From: Trichopria drosophilae
Taxonomy: Eukaryota > Arthropoda > Insecta > Hymenoptera > Diapriidae
Assembly: GCA_030407085.1 (NCBI GenBank)
Contig: CM059585.1
Location: 118,587,001-118,651,000 of the forward strand
DNA: 64,000 nucleotides
Direction: 5' to 3'
Part shown: positions 25,608 to 40,109 of the stretch, one piece after another
Layout of the letters: the number at the start of each line of letters is the position of its first letter
How positions within the stretch are numbered: the first letter of the stretch is position 1
Notes under the pieces: generated by a model
Databases searched by the model: none
What the model was told of the DNA's origin: nothing
Seen by the model: the letters and a program-made list of their open reading frames with translations, nothing else
Program-made: the position numbers and the translations under genes

Positions 25608-27302
25608 GCATAGAATTTTTCTAGTTTCATTTTAATTTTGTTTCAAAATAAAAAAATGATACGATAAATTGGTAAAAAAAATGTATGCAGCATTATTACT
25701 TGTATGGCAAAAAGTTAATAGTCATGGTGATATTTTCTAACAAATATGATTTGATAAAAATCTTATTAAGATGACGTTAAAACTTTGACCTTCTAATGTA
25801 AGTAATCAATGAATCAAGAGAAAAGTTGGTGGGAAACGTTTATCAAACATTTAAAATGAGCTTTTCTCTTATACGCTCCAGTAAAAAAGGACCTTTTTAC
25901 TTTCTTTATCATAATCATTTTAAATCATTTTAAATTAAATTTTCATGGGAAATACTCTTGAAATATTACTCTCTCATATGCCCTAGATTCTAATAATTTA
26001 ATTTTTCTTATTTTTTGCTTCCCGAATGTAGTAAATTTACCGCATTTATTACACGACTCACATCGTGGAATTAAACAGTTATATGTCTATAGCTATATAA
26101 AATTATTAATTTTGCATGTAATTACTTGTCTGTCCATGCTAACTGTTTTCACTTACAAATCAATATACGTAAATTACGAAGTACTTACTAACAAAATAAG
26201 AAACTTGTAAAACTTTCAAGTTGCGAGTGAGTGGCTGAAGAGTAATTTTTATATATCGCATTCGTGTATTATATATATTTTATAACGTAGAAACAAAGGA
26301 AGTACTATTCGTTAATTAAATAATAATGAAATATATTATATACAGCTTTTATGTTTAAATTATGACAATTAGAAAACAAAGCTCTTGAAGAGCAAATATA
26401 ACAAAATCGGATTTGTCATTCATGGGCTCCTTCGTCTAAATTACTAAACTTTAGCTGTAAAATGAAAGACGTGACTCAAAAGTTTTCATGATCTCACAGC
26501 AGGAATAGTAACGTTATGCTAAATTAGTATAATCTAATTTAATATAGTTAAGTACGAAACATTTCGTACGTAATTCGGAATTTCGTGTTCCATTTATAAA
26601 CAAGTCTAATTTAGGCGAAATTATTCAGCATTCGATATTTAAATAAAATGGTAAAATAAAATGCAGCTATTTGAAATTTAAAAAATGTGTTCAATACTGA
26701 ATCGTACTAAATCATGAATAAAAAATGGTGTAAATTAACTTTACAATATCTGCTTTCTGTGGACTAGGTTTGATTTAAAATAAAACAAACTTATCGTATG
26801 CTATAATTACTTATTATTTAAATAGTAAGTAACGTGAAATGGTATTTTTATATATATTTTAACATGCATCTATAAAGTTTAAAACCACAAATACCTTAAT
26901 ATAAATAACAATAGTATCAGTACAGGCAAGAATGGACATTTAAAAATATCTTTTATCAAAACGTTTATAATTTTAGAACAGATGATCTATAAAACTCAAA
27001 GAAAAAAGTGAACACATATTTATAAAATCTATCGACAGAATAATATAAATAAAACATTGTTAGTTCAAATTATAGAAATATAATTTTAATTTTAACTTGT
27101 GTCAATAAATTCTAAACTAAATAATATTATTTATAATAATTAATAATGAAGCAAATTGGAATATGCACATTAATTAAGTTACAAATTCGCTTGCACAATT
27201 CAGAACAATGTTTTTATTAGAATGCTGGGTGGATATTTTTTGCGAGTTTGTTAATACTTTGTTTTTTGTGGAAACAATGAGGACCGAACTCGAGTGATTT
27301 GA

Positions 27303-27362
27303 GGCATGGGGACTTGAACCTGGAACCTTTCAGTTGCTGTTCCAATGCTCCCAATCATCTGC
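27303..27362 (-). repeat. tRNA-like SINE head, copy 2
   Basis: The minus strand reads GGAACAGCAACTGAAAGG and then the B-box-like GGTTCAAGTCCCC. The T stem is only partly paired, so this is a relic. Confidence 0.4.
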
Positions 27363-29959
27363 ATATTTTATCCTGCTGTCTCGTAATGTAATTTATATAC
27401 ATTATTATTTAAAATACGAGTATTATTGTAGTACGTGAAAAATGAGTTTATTGTCTTCTTTGATTGAAAGAAATCTTAGAATGTTGAAGTTTTCTATATA
27501 TAATGAAAAAATTTAATTGCTTTTTGTGTTACTTTACTCTGAAGTATGACTAAAAATGTGACCAAAATTGTTATATCCATTAATACAGTCAAGTGAAAGT
27601 AAAATTAGATCAAAGTTAATTGTTTAAGTCAGGCATTTTAACCCGTTGGTTACTTTATAATACTTTACGAACTATCTTTATCAATCGAAAGGAATGAAAA
27701 GAATATGTTGGATCATATTACGATTTACGAAGAATATCAGACGATTAACCTTCTCGAGCATCACCTGGATCGAGTTACTTTCCAATCAGTCTAATTTTCT
27801 GTAGCAATTCATTCTTTACAGCTTTAATCTAGCTCAATACTTTAACGACGTTAAAATCCAATTCGACTGAAATAGAATTTTATCCCAATAGAACTAAGTT
27901 CCTTTTTTAGATGTGAAAAAGGAAATTATAGAATAATGATGAAAACCATGCAGTATCTAGGTTTAATGAAAGTTAAAACGTTTTAAGAATAGCTACTGAA
28001 TCGGGAATTGATCGATGAACTTAAGGCAATTTTGGAATGTTAACTGCTTTTAAATAACTTCACGAGCGATTTAAATTTAGTACAAAACTGTGCAATTGAA
28101 GTTTATCTTGTATAGTTTTTCAAACGTCACAATTTGCAACAGTAAATTACAACAGACGTGTTTAAAAAACTTGTACTAATTCATTGGTAAAAAAATTTGA
28201 GAATTCAAATAAATTATTATAATATTTTTTAGATTGCAAAACTACTCAAATGACACGTAGTTTAACCCATATTTTCTTCATCAAAACAGATAATATGAAG
28301 GAGATAAACAGATAATAATATCAAATAGATGTAACATAAACTATCTTAAACTGTCCTTCTGCTAGTATTTCCATTTCTGCTAAATATGATAACTATTAAA
28401 TTATAAACACCCGACGAATTAAATAACAAGATAATCTTTAGTAGATCAAGTTACAAAGATTTGAGACTTATCTCGTACTGGTCACAGATTATTTAATTTT
28501 TTATAGACAGTGTGCATTTTATGTTTATAGAAATAGTATAAAGCAAAATGTATTTTTCATTAGTCTATTACTATGCTATTACGACGAATAGTTTGAATTT
28601 TATACATGTTGTAATTTTTGCGTGTTAGTTAAGCATACCAATTTTTAGATTTGTGGTCGGATTTTAGCGCTGTTTAATTTATTTATATATGTAATTTTTA
28701 AGACTTATTGTGAATGAAGTTTTTTTTCTTCCGTCATACTTGTTTTTATTTGCGTTTTCTGCAGATTTATATGTATAGGATCATCTGGTCCGTTTATTAA
28801 TAAAATAAAAAAAAAATAAAAAATTAGTTTACAAGATTTTGGTGAAATATTTAGAAACGGCAATTAATACAAAATCTTTACAAACTACTTACAAAACTTT
28901 CAAATAAATAAATTAATGAATATTTTGCTATTACTTCAATTTTTTGAATGTTGATGAAATGAACAAATGTAAATTGAATAAAGGAGGGACGAACTAAAAA
29001 GGATTAGTAAGAATATTAAAGAATAAAAGAGAATAATTCAGGTGTACGTATTTCTCAACTTTTAAAGCCATTTTTATCTTTTCGATTCACTCATTGACCC
29101 TTTGGTAAGCTTAAGTTTAGTGAACTGTAATTTGTGATAGTGAAAATGTTGTTTTAAAGTTAAAAGCTTTTTCTGCTTCAATGAATTGGTCTAAAATAAA
29201 ATACGAATATTTATAAATATTTATTAATTCTTTTGTCGACATTTTTTAAGCACGGGATCTTAATCTTCTACATCTTCCTTGGTAAAAGGACGTTGTTAGT
29301 AAGACGAGATAAAATAGTTAGTAAACAAATTATATGTTAGTAAGAACCGTTTAAAAAAATTATTCGAGTTAATTAATGGGGAAATGACAGTCGGTGTTTT
29401 GCTTACAACATGTTTTAGCATTTTATAAATAATATAACATAAAAAGTGGCGAAAAGGCGTAAAAGTAAAAATTGTGTATTCTTTGGGAACGTTTGTCATA
29501 TCTCCTTGACAGTTACTTAAAACTTTAAGCCATTAACGCCCGCGAAGACAAGATTTCAAGTATATTTCTTGGCGTAGAAAGAAACTTTGTTAAATTTGAA
29601 TAATTTTTTACGTAAAATTTACTGCTGTTTCAGATTTTGTTAGCAAATTTCGCTTCTAGTAAACACGTGAAACGAAAATCTTCGAGGGTAAATCTGAAGA
29701 TATTTTTGAAGAGAATTTTCGGACCTGAGTGATTTTTTTTTCTTTCCGAAAATTCTCGGTCAGTTCTCAATTAATGTCTTTTGTATTTTCTAGAAAACTG
29801 TTTACAATAATTAGAATTGCCTTTACTGACACCGAATTTGGAAAATTTTATTCAGTCATCTGTAATTTACTTTTTTAATGAAATTTCCTACCTTACCGAC
29901 GGAACACTTTAGAGCCCCCTTAAGGGGGTTAAGGGGACCGAAACATGAATCTTTACATA

Positions 29960-30705
29960 CAGGGTGTACGAAAAGTCTCGGGACGATTGAATAACTTTCG
30001 AAAGAATAAAAATTTCAAAAATCGCCGAAACACGTGATTCGATTTTTCAAACAAGCTATCTTTTGAGGGGGGGTTTCGGCCCCCCAACCTCAAGGGGGGC
30101 GGGGGGCACGAGGGGGGCCAAAAATCTTAAATGGCAACATGATTTGAGTAGGGGCTCATTTGAAAGGTATTTTCGAGATGAATTCAGATCACTGGTCATA
30201 GAGGGCGCTGCGATCATTTTTCGGAGAGATTTTTAACTTTATCAGATCTTAGACGTACTAACGTTTGAAAAAATGAAAATTTCGTAGTCGCCGAATCGTG
30301 TAATTCAATATTCTTAAAAAACGTCTGAACTTTCACTAAATAGTTTTTTAAGAATATTGAATTACACGATTCGGCGACTACGAAATTTTCATTTTTTCAA
30401 ACGTTAGTACGTCTAAGATCTAAAAAAGTTAAAAATCTCTCCGAAAAATGATCGCAGCGCCCTCTATGACCAGTGATCTGAATACGTCTCGAAAATACCT
30501 TTCAAATGAGCCCCCACGCAAACCATGTTGCCATTTAAGATTTTTGGCCCCCCTCGTGCCCCCCGCCCCCCTTGAGGTTGCGGGGCCGAAACCCCCCCTC
30601 AAAAGATAGCTTGTTTGAAAAATCGAATCACGTGTTTCGGCGATTTTTGAAATTTTTATTCTTTCGAAAGTTATTCAACCGTCCCGTGACTTTTCGTACA
30701 CCCTG
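29960..30705. mobile_element. Perfectly palindromic TA-flanked foldback element, 746 bp
   Basis: Arms of about 365 bp are almost perfect inverted copies around a centre near 30332. The ends CAGGGTGTACGAAAAGTC and GACTTTTCGTACACCCTG are flanked by TA (29958-29959 and 30706-30707), as for Tc1/mariner-like insertions. Each arm carries long G or C runs. Near-identical arms suggest a fairly recent origin. There is no ORF for a transposase. Confidence 0.85.
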
Positions 30706-30707
30706 TA

Positions 30708-33700
30708 TATTAATTCATAATTAAACAATTTAATATTTTTATTCTGGCACTATTTTGGGTGAGAAATAATGTGAAAAAGAACACCACAATGTTTTTTGTT
30801 TACGTTTTTATCTGCATTTTTGACAATGTAATTTTTGACAAAATTAAAAGTTTCCGAAATCCATAATCCTTATTTCTTACTGAGAGTTTCAAAAACGAAA
30901 TAAAAAGAAAACTATCGGAAAATATTGGAATTTGAGGAAAGAAGAAGAGTTTTGTGCATAGTTAATAAAACTTTTGACATTATTTCAAAAAGTTTCATAA
31001 CTTCAGTTCCTTTGAAACTATACTTATCGCCATGATTTGGTACGCACAATACAAATATCATAGTGAAAATTAGCACCAAGGTCAAATTCAAAGTAAAAAC
31101 AAGTAAAAACGTCTTATTTTGTGCGTTTATGGTATTGCATGTCACTATGTTTATCCTTCTTTTACAGAATTACCGTTGATCTGACAGAAAAAAAGTCTTT
31201 TAGTATTTCATGATCTATGTTTTTTTTTTTGTCTAAAACACTTTTTCGTCAGCTTTATATTTTTTGTTATGGATCGCTGCCAAACCGCAAATAAACGAGC
31301 ACAAAATCTATGAACTAGACATTTTTTTTGTTTCGCCTGTAAACTTCTTCAAAACGGGAAATCATCGAAAAAGTAACCCTTATTTGATAAACTATGAACA
31401 ATATTGGTGAAAATTAATGAATAATTAACTATAGGCTGAAAATTCTATCAATAAATAAATAAAAATGGAGAGCTTATATAAAGAGCGTCGAGGTTTTTGT
31501 TACCTCAATTGTTGTAGGTTATATAGGTTAGTAAGCCCTCCATTTTTGTTTATTAAATTATTTATGAAATTACATGTCTAATGGTTCTAAGTAAGTTCAT
31601 ATTGCGCCATCTTCAATTTTAATAATCCAACCTTAAATTAATTACAAACGTCCTAAAAATCCCCGTATATAAATTTTCTTGTGGGTTTGAGGGATTTTAT
31701 GAATTTAGTATGCTATATTGCCTCCACCATCTTGAATTTTATAAATTTAACATCAAATTCGTGATCAGAGATCTTCAATTCCTGGGCAATTGGACCACTG
31801 GAGATATCCATTTCATCAATAATGTTCATAGTGGGTCAAATAAGTTTTATTTTTTCGATATACATACTGATGTTTTGAAAAGGTCAGGTTGATTCGAGAC
31901 AAAACAAAAGAATTTCTAGATGAAGTTCAAACATATTGTGCACTTTTGATTGCGGTTTGGCATCGTTCTCACAACTTTATTAACGCGAAAAAAAATAACA
32001 AATAATGAAACACGCGAAATTTTATTCGTTTGTTATTTAAAATTTTGAATATTCTACCTATTAAACTCTTTATTCTGCATGCATAAATGAATTATCTCAA
32101 TGTAAAGAAAGATTACGATATATTATAAAAGTATGCTTAAAATACATTTGATTCAATAAAAGATAGCCTATCTTTCACTTAAAATAATACTTGTCAATCC
32201 TCTCGTCAATATTTACTCAATTTTCATCGCGTGTAAAAAACCAGCTATTTAAATAAAAAATAAAGGATATTCGTAACCGTTAAATTGTCTTAATTTTGTT
32301 ATCTAAGATATGACGACAAGGTGGGTCGCTAATCGCATGGATAAATGAGTACAAAGCAGTTTTACAGCTTAGTTAATTGTTTTACCGTTGGCGTACCCAG
32401 TCAATTATCACATGCACAAAACCGTATTATATTTTCTTGTAAAATATGTTCGACAAAAATCCATTATGTTTCCCAGAGATAATAAAAATGGTCTGAAATT
32501 AACTTCATAATGAATTTGTATAACAAGGAAATAAAATTTGATTTATATTTCACAATGTGATGAAACATTTTTGCATTGCTACTAATATGTCACTAGTTAA
32601 AACGTGAGATTTTTGTTTAAATACTCATATCGAAAGGACTTGTAAAACAGATTAGATTTTTGTACGCCTATTGATTGAAGCTGACGTCATACGAGGGCGA
32701 GAAAATTACATTTATTGAACAATTCAGTAGGCGAAGTAATGAGAATCGGTTTATTTTTAGAATGTTTTGAACCGTAAGATTCTTTTAAATGATCATTTAC
32801 TTTTCTATCGATAAAAAATGTAGTATTATCATATAAATAGGGTAATTAATTATTTTAATTTTCATTGCTATAAAGTAAATGTTTATACGTGGAATAATAA
32901 TTTGAATCTATTTTAAAAAAGACTGTCACCAGATTTCGAAAAATTTATGTAACAGCGGACGAAAAATGCAGAAATAAAATTGCGCAATTCCGAGAAATTA
33001 ATTTTTCATTCTTCAAATTGTATTTGTGAATCTCTCTACGCTGTCTGTTTTATTTCAAACTACAACATTGTTTACTTTCGTTTATATTATTAGAATGGAA
33101 CTTTGAAAGCTGCGTAGCTTAGAGCAAAGTTGGTCGCGGTGATGAAAACTTTGTTTAATGTATATTTAGAAAGTTGGTCTTTTAAAGCAGACAAATTATA
33201 CAGGCAAAAGTATATGAAGATACTTTTTAAAATGTTTGTTTAGCTTGAGTGATTTTTCATCAATACTTCGTATTGTGTCACGTTTCATGAAGTTTTTTTT
33301 AATGTTTTTAAATCCGAGTGAGAAAAATTAATTTTCATATTGTTTTTATTACCTTTTCAGTACATTTAGCGAAAATATCATAAATAAGTCGAGTCTAGTA
33401 ACTGAAAATAAAATTTTGTTAATAAATTTTATTTTTGAAGTTTCTGATTTTGCAGTGAAAAATATATTGGTTTTCTAAAGGTAAAGTGCCACTTTTCAAT
33501 TTCTGAATTTTATAAATAACCTCGAAAGCAGAAAACAGATTGACTTTCGAAAGAAAATTTATTCACTTTACTCTGAATTCTTGCATGAATTTAAGCGAAA
33601 CTTTTTACTTCAATTTAAATGAAACCGTTGGTTTCGCCGTTTTAGACAATTGGAAAAGTAGGAAAAAGAGTTTCATTCATTGCACCGACGAATTTGTATG

Positions 33701-34449
33701 TGCAAATAAGCTATAAAAGTTTGAATTTTTATATTGTAAACTTATCGAGTAAGGATTTTTTTTTATTTCATTCACAGGTAATTTAATTGGATCACGTTGC
33801 GATGGTTTTATGGATAAAATATTAAATTTATCAAAGAATATTGATTTTGGTCATACTTTACTTTTGATGTAATTTGGGAAAAGTTTTGATAGCGTTTGAA
33901 AAACTTTATAAATAGATTCCTTTTTTCCTGAGATAGATGAAATTCTTATCAATTGTATTAAATTTCAACAATTTAATGTTAGATTCGTATTCAGTGATCT
34001 CAAAAACTTGCGAGTGAGGAGTTTCAAGTTAATCCATTGAAAAGTTAATCTGCCATATTAGATCCGCAATATTAAATTTTGTATATTTAATCATAGATTC
34101 ATATTTAGCGTCCCAAACAATCTCCAAACCACGAGTTTTACATAAATTATAAAAAAAAAACATATATTTCTGCGAATGTTTGGGGTTGAATTTTAAAATG
34201 TTATCTTTTGTAGCGAACTAGTTAAATCGCTATTTTTTAATGACAATTTCAATTTAAAGGATTACAAAAAATATATTATTTAACTATATAATCATGTTGT
34301 TCACGGATAATCAAGTGAAGTATGCAAATTATAGCAAAATCCTGGATTTTTAAGTCTGCACATCCATGACTTTGTTACTTTTTTGTGATTTCGTGACTCG
34401 ATTAGACAGGCCTACAAAATTTATAATCAGAAACAGGACTATCTTTTTT
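30708..34449. other. Intronic stretch with dispersed CCAT repeats
   Basis: No gene. A small hairpin spans about 31447-31552 (AAAAATGGAGAGCTTATAT and its inverse). CCATCTT/CCATATT repeat units lie at 31600-31790 and 33950-34135. Confidence 0.35.
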
Positions 34450-34760
34450 CGAAGGTTTTCGTTGCGCTGAATAGAAATCTGACAGCAGAATAGATCTATA
34501 ATGTCAAGATTTTTAGATGTCCTAACCTAAAAGTGCAAAAATACCATTTTTTTACCATTTTCAGTAAATTTTTGCCGCGGTACAAAATTGTTGTTTGGAA
34601 TTTGGCAAAAACAAAATTACAGTGCATTCATCAGAAACTTGAATATACTTTTCCGTCGGGTTTCATTGCGTTGAATCCAAATCTGGCCGCAGAATTGCTC
34701 TATCACGTCGAGATGTTAAGATATCCTAATTTAAAAGTGCAAAAACCAAAATCATAATCG
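34450..34760 (+). repeat. Diverged tandem duplication, period about 200 bp
   Basis: The block GTTGCGCTGAATAGAAATCT ... CCTAACCTAAAAGTGCAAAAA near 34462-34545 recurs as ATTGCGTTGAATCCAAATCT ... CCTAATTTAAAAGTGCAAAAA near 34666-34748. The 74-codon frame at 34533-34757 is inside it and is not a gene. Confidence 0.6.
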
Positions 34761-37700
34761 TGTTTTTACAACAAATTCGATAACTCGATGAAAAAAAAAA
34801 TGCAATCGGAATTATTGCAGAGCATTTTAAATCTGATGAGTAGCACTTTAATCTGCGTTCTGCCAAATTGCGAACAAAAATGTTGTTCCGACATAAAAAC
34901 TTGCTGAAAATGGAGAAAAACGTTGTGTTTTGAACTTTTAGGTTATAGGATATCTCAAAATCAGCGCATCAAAAACCTTTAGAAAAGTCCCGTTTCTGGG
35001 TATGAACATCGGCCTCATTTTGTTGGGCTCTGTTATGATATATTTTTTAACTTAAAATCTATATATAATTACTATGGAGTGAAGTGAAGTAATGGAGGAA
35101 TCTGTAAATGGTAAAAGAGACTGCTTGCGATCAATCCGTAGCTTCATTTCTGTATGTTGTGGATTTAATCTAATAACGATCAAATAATTGTGATGTAATT
35201 GATAATTTGTTAATTTGTTCAATCATTGTTCGGTTTTTCATTTATTTAATGTTTCTGAACCAATCGCCATTTACGTATATTAGGAAATCTATGGAACCGT
35301 AAAAATTTTCAAATTGCAAAACACATTTTATTTGTAGATATATATTAGAAATATACCCGAACAAAAATTTGATTTTGCGGATCCTTTTTCATTACACATG
35401 AAAGAATTATAATCAAAGCAGTACGTAGAAATTTGGATGGTCAAGAATTCATAGGTGAAAAACAATGACTTCACTGATACATTTAATTATTTGCATTCTT
35501 ACTACAGTGAAAAAAAAGTTTTAATTCAAGACCAATAGTTAGCTACTTTTAAGATGTAACAAAAAGAAGCCTTATTCGACTGAAGATCGAAGCAGACTTT
35601 TACAAAGTCTTAAAACTAGCTTACCATACGACTGAAATGTAGTACAAAAAATTATATATTGTTCAGAATTTGTTTTTAAATTAAGCAAGTTGAGAATCGG
35701 ATATTTAGATTATTTATACTAAAATAGAACCTACATACACTGAAACAATTCTTTTGAATGTACAACGTACATTTGAGTCAAACAGATCTCAAGAGTAACA
35801 AATTAAATTAAATTTCTGAAGTTCCTGTATAACTTTTTATTTTACATGAAAAGTATAAAAGTTACACTTTTATTTTATTTATTTTTGTATTCGAAGTGTT
35901 ATTAAAAAAGATACTGGCACCCAAAAAAGATATGCCTGACGTTATAAAATGGTTCAGAGGATTTGATCATACGTACCGAATTATGTGTTTTTTGATGTAA
36001 TTCTAAACTGCAATATTAAATACATTATTTTAATATTATACATTCTAAAATGTAGCAATAAAGTTTGAAGTAGTGCAAAATAAAAATAAATAAATGTTTA
36101 TTTTCGTATATTCAATTTACTCGATTTTTCTGCTGAAATAGCCACTGTTCATTATTTTCAGGTTTGATAAGATTCTTAATTGTTGTATTAATCCTGTATA
36201 TTTTCATTTTTCTAGTTCTTATCCCACTATAAGTATGCTCAAAAAGAATGGAAATGATCCTCGTTAATTTTCAAACCCGCAATGAATGCTCATTCTTCAC
36301 ACAAGTGGAACAATACAGTTTTCACACCTGATTCGATTAATTTCGGCACGTTCAGAAATAATTGTGTCTCTAGTATACACAGATTTTGAATCGAGGGAAG
36401 CCTGTCGCAGCATCTCTAATTTATAGTAGAATCTCTCTCACTTGGTCTTTTGTGTATATCATTTGTGTTCTATTGTGTTGTCTTACAAACTATTATCCTT
36501 TTTTGTTTAGAATAGTATTTATTGTCTTGCCCCTTGTCAATGAAATACAATCATTCATTGATTGGGTTTAATTTGTAACGTTGGTTCTCCGCATTTGTCA
36601 CTAATGTTTTATTATATTTTAGAAATTCTTTGGTCAATAAAATATTGTTCGTATTGTATTCCCATATAATACAATAAAGGATTATAAACCAGCAAACCCC
36701 AAAGTAATAGTTATATAACAGTCATATAACATTGGCGTTAGTGAATAGTTCAAACGGATTTATAAATATTATCCGTTTGAACTAAGTTTATCCAGAAGGT
36801 CTGCTACTCTTGGTTTTCTTGATCAAAAGTATTCTTTGAGGTTTAAATAATTTAAAAAAAGTTTAAATCGTGCATCTAGCTATTCTTATGAGTGCCAAAA
36901 TTGTTTGTCTCTCATTTTTCGTTGTTGCGGAGTATTAATGAATTTGTTTCATAAAAAAATTTATTTTGGACTGCAAAGAAAAGATTTTGTCAAAATACGG
37001 CGCAGGCTCTGTTTTTCCAATTATAACAATAAATCCAATATTTTTTTCTTTTCCGACCGCAGTGAAAATATCTTCGAAAGTACTTTCTCCGTTTTGTCGG
37101 TTATTTGTTTCTAAAGAATGATAAAATATAAATCCAATTTTTATTAAATATCGTCTATTTCTCCACGTTTCGACCTATTTTGTAGGTCTTCTTCAGGACC
37201 AGTTCTGAACCGATAAAACGAAGGAAGTGCAATTGAAGATATTTTCTAATTGTAAGCATAATTGTAACTATATTGATATTTTAAAAAAGATAATTTCAAA
37301 TATCCTCTACCTGACCTCTCCATCTACAATATTCAGCTTGCTTTAACCTATTAACGCCTAAAAACCGGGAATTTTTATCTCACATTCGAGCCTCAGTAAT
37401 GAATAGAAAAGACCGGAGAACGGTGAAAATAGCGAGTGTTCTCACGATTATCATCAATAAAAGTATCAAGATATTTATTTTATTCCGTTATTCCATTTTT
37501 CGTAATAAATTAAATCAAAATTCAGTTACGGATTTGCAAAAGAAAAAAAGGCTGAATATAAATCTAATATCAAATTTTCCAAATTCATAATTACGGGTCC
37601 ATTATGGTGGACGCAGAATACGATTTCAAAAGTGCCATAATATTATTGCAAATTACCTTACAGTATGGGACTTTCTAGTGTAACTATTTTCAATGTCAGT

Positions 37701-38110
37701 ATAGACATTTTTAACATCAGTATGGCACTTTTGCGCATATTGCAAGTGTATCCCATTAGAACTAGACAGTATAGGACTTTAACCATAACAATTCTGTCAG
37801 TGTATAGTATCACTAATATTTAAATTTAACCGCAAAAAAATACCCCCAAAAACGGTAGAATAAAAAGAAGAAATAAAAGTATAAAAAATCAATAAAAAGT
37901 ACAAATAAAAGAAGACATTTAATTTCATTCACCTCCACAGGTTAGTTAACCTTAAATATGATTGGGAATTATTTATGTTTCATCAAGTTGCGTTAGGTTA
38001 GGTTAATATTATACTCATATACGTACTTGACGGTCACTTTAAAATAATGATAAATAATTTATTTTTGGTTAGATTAGGATACGTTAGTTCTAAATGTAAA
38101 ATATTTTAAA
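34761..38110. other. Intronic AT-rich stretch
   Basis: No gene recognised. At 36746-36785 there is a perfect 13-bp inverted repeat (AGTTCAAACGGAT ... ATCCGTTTGAACT) around an 11-bp AT loop. A lone TTAACC-ATTAACGCC end lies at 37343. Confidence 0.35.
37155..37206 (-). ncRNA. Hammerhead-like core motif (possible retroelement ribozyme relic)
   Basis: On the minus strand, CCTGAAGA is followed by the hairpin AGACCT-ACAAAAT-AGGTC and then GAAACG. This is the order of a hammerhead core (CUGANGA, stem II, GAAA), with one extra A before stem II and no clear stem I. Related but weaker motifs lie at 10048-10087 and 55274-55322. Activity is unlikely. Confidence 0.35.
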
Positions 38111-38118
38111 GCACGCCA

Positions 38119-38230
38119 ATTAATAATAATAACAATAATAATAATTACGTCTTTATTGGCAATTACAAATAAGGCTACAACATAAAAATAATACAAAAAC
38201 GCCAAAGGACGAGTCACAGCAACAGCTGTT
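38119..38230 (-). mobile_element. Possible 3' end of a LINE with TAA-type tail
   Basis: On the minus strand, AATAAA (38157-38152) is followed by a (TTA/ATT)n tail spanning 38146-38120. I-clade non-LTR elements end this way. No reverse transcriptase is visible nearby, so it would be a 5'-truncated copy. Confidence 0.4.
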
Positions 38231-40100
38231 TTACAGACTGATTAAAAAACTTTTATAAAATAGCCACACTTAAGTGTAGACACTAAAAGATTTTATCAAT
38301 AAACATGCGCTATATTATTAACAGAATTAACTTTAATAAAATTTTTATTTTAATAATTGATACAACAATTTTACTGAATTTATTAGCATTGTTAAATGGA
38401 ATATTCAGAACTCCAGACTTACTGAAGAGAATCGATGAGGTTAAGGGACCAATAATGGAAGAGTGTCGATACTTGAGGGGATGCCACCCTTACAAAGATA
38501 ACATGGAATACTAATACTTCTTTAGGGAAAAAATGAATAAATTTAAGACCCTGGACTTTTGTCATGTTTTATCTTAGAACGGTATAATATGCTATCACTT
38601 GAATGATGAAAACTAGTAAAAATTAGGGAGATGAGAAGCCGTGAATTTTTAATGGCACTAAATTCTTATTGTATCTTAATCTATATAGAGGACGTTCCTA
38701 CGAGTTCCATCGTTTTCTTTTTCCTCATCTAAAATTTTTAAACGAGTTGTTAAAATTCTACCCCAAATTGACCAGAATGTTCTTCAGATTCAAAGATAAT
38801 TTGTTTGATCCCTTGTCTTGAATGAAAATGATCTGCTACAATATCCTAAAATAATTTGAAAATTTCTAGAACTGGAGAGAATTTATCAAGGATTATGGTA
38901 AAATTTGGATCAAGGTTGTAACTGCCTCAGCGTTGGCCATTAAAATTACATTTAAAAATGGTATTGTTTGTAAAAAGTTGAATTTTTTATTTTTTTCGAA
39001 TGTAATGTTTGTTTTTGTGAAAGTAAGTGTTCTGAGCTTTAAAACGAGCACCGGTTCCATTCTGTACGACAAAAATAACTGTAGTTATGAGTATTTGAAG
39101 CTGAGAGTTTTTTTGCAAATTTTTAACTGCTCGAAAATTTTAAAATATAGTTTTTTATGTTTAGAATAAGAACTTTTGTAAGCAAGCGAATGTTGCTAAC
39201 TAAAATTGTTTTAAGTTCTTTCGGGGAACACTAGACGTCGCATCAACGTAAACGTAAAATTCGATAGTTGACGATCGTGTGATGAATGATAAGTACGAAA
39301 CAATAAAAGGATCAGAAAAGCAAGAAACGTCACAACGTTTACATTCTAAAGTCAGCAACAAAACTTGCCAATAATAATAAATTATATACACATTTTAGGA
39401 TAATTAAAAATGCATCTTAAAATACAACAGTACTTTGTTGAATGGACAATAATACTTCATTTCCTCGAAAATTGTTATTGAATTCAAAGGTAACCTCCAT
39501 ACATATATTTTCAATTTTGATTCGCATCATTTTTCAAAGCTGTTTCAGGCAATTGAAATTTCCATATTTCTCGCAGATATATCATTTTTAAAATAATATG
39601 TAAGGAGTAAACAGTCCCATTTTTCTACATAAAGGATTCTCCTGTGTCATGGAGAACATTTTATTGATTAATCAGAGATGCAATTTTTGTTCGTTCCAAT
39701 ATTACCATAAAATTTGAATACGATTGAACCAATTTTTTCAGCTAAGAATAAATTTTAGTTAGTTCATAACCAATATTTACTATTTTAATGAGTGGTAATA
39801 AAATAACATTATTATCGTCTTATAATTTATCTTATCGTTTAGCACCAAATAACCTAGCATGAAAGTCGCGTTTAGACTTTAATAATACAAGATAACTAAT
39901 AATACAAGAAATAATAAAATAATTATCCACTTAAAATGTGATTTTTATAAAGTAAAAGTTATGTTATTACACGCTTTAGTTTAATATTAACCTCTCTTAG
40001 TCTTCTCTAAGTCTTCTCTCTAAGTCTTCTTATATTTGATTTTTTGTAAAGCAAAATGTCAGGTTAGACTAATTTTACCATATGTTTAGTTTTTTTAGTT
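38231..40100. other. Intronic stretch, no gene recognised
   Basis: Short frames only. A tandem TCTTCTCTAAG motif (three units) lies at about 39998-40030. Confidence 0.35.
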
Positions 40101-40109
40101 TCCTTTTTG

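Larger units (their letters stand above)
24123..29959. other. Intronic AT-rich stretch
   Basis: No coding gene was recognised. Two tRNA-like heads (25556-25607 and 27303-27362) are listed separately. A lone TTAA-CCATTAACGCCC end at 29525-29541 resembles the termini of the 563-1879 family without a matching right end. Confidence 0.35.

Noticed and set aside
38305..38514. 69-codon plus-strand frame as a gene
   Set aside because: It is adjacent to a probable LINE 3' tail and shows no domain.
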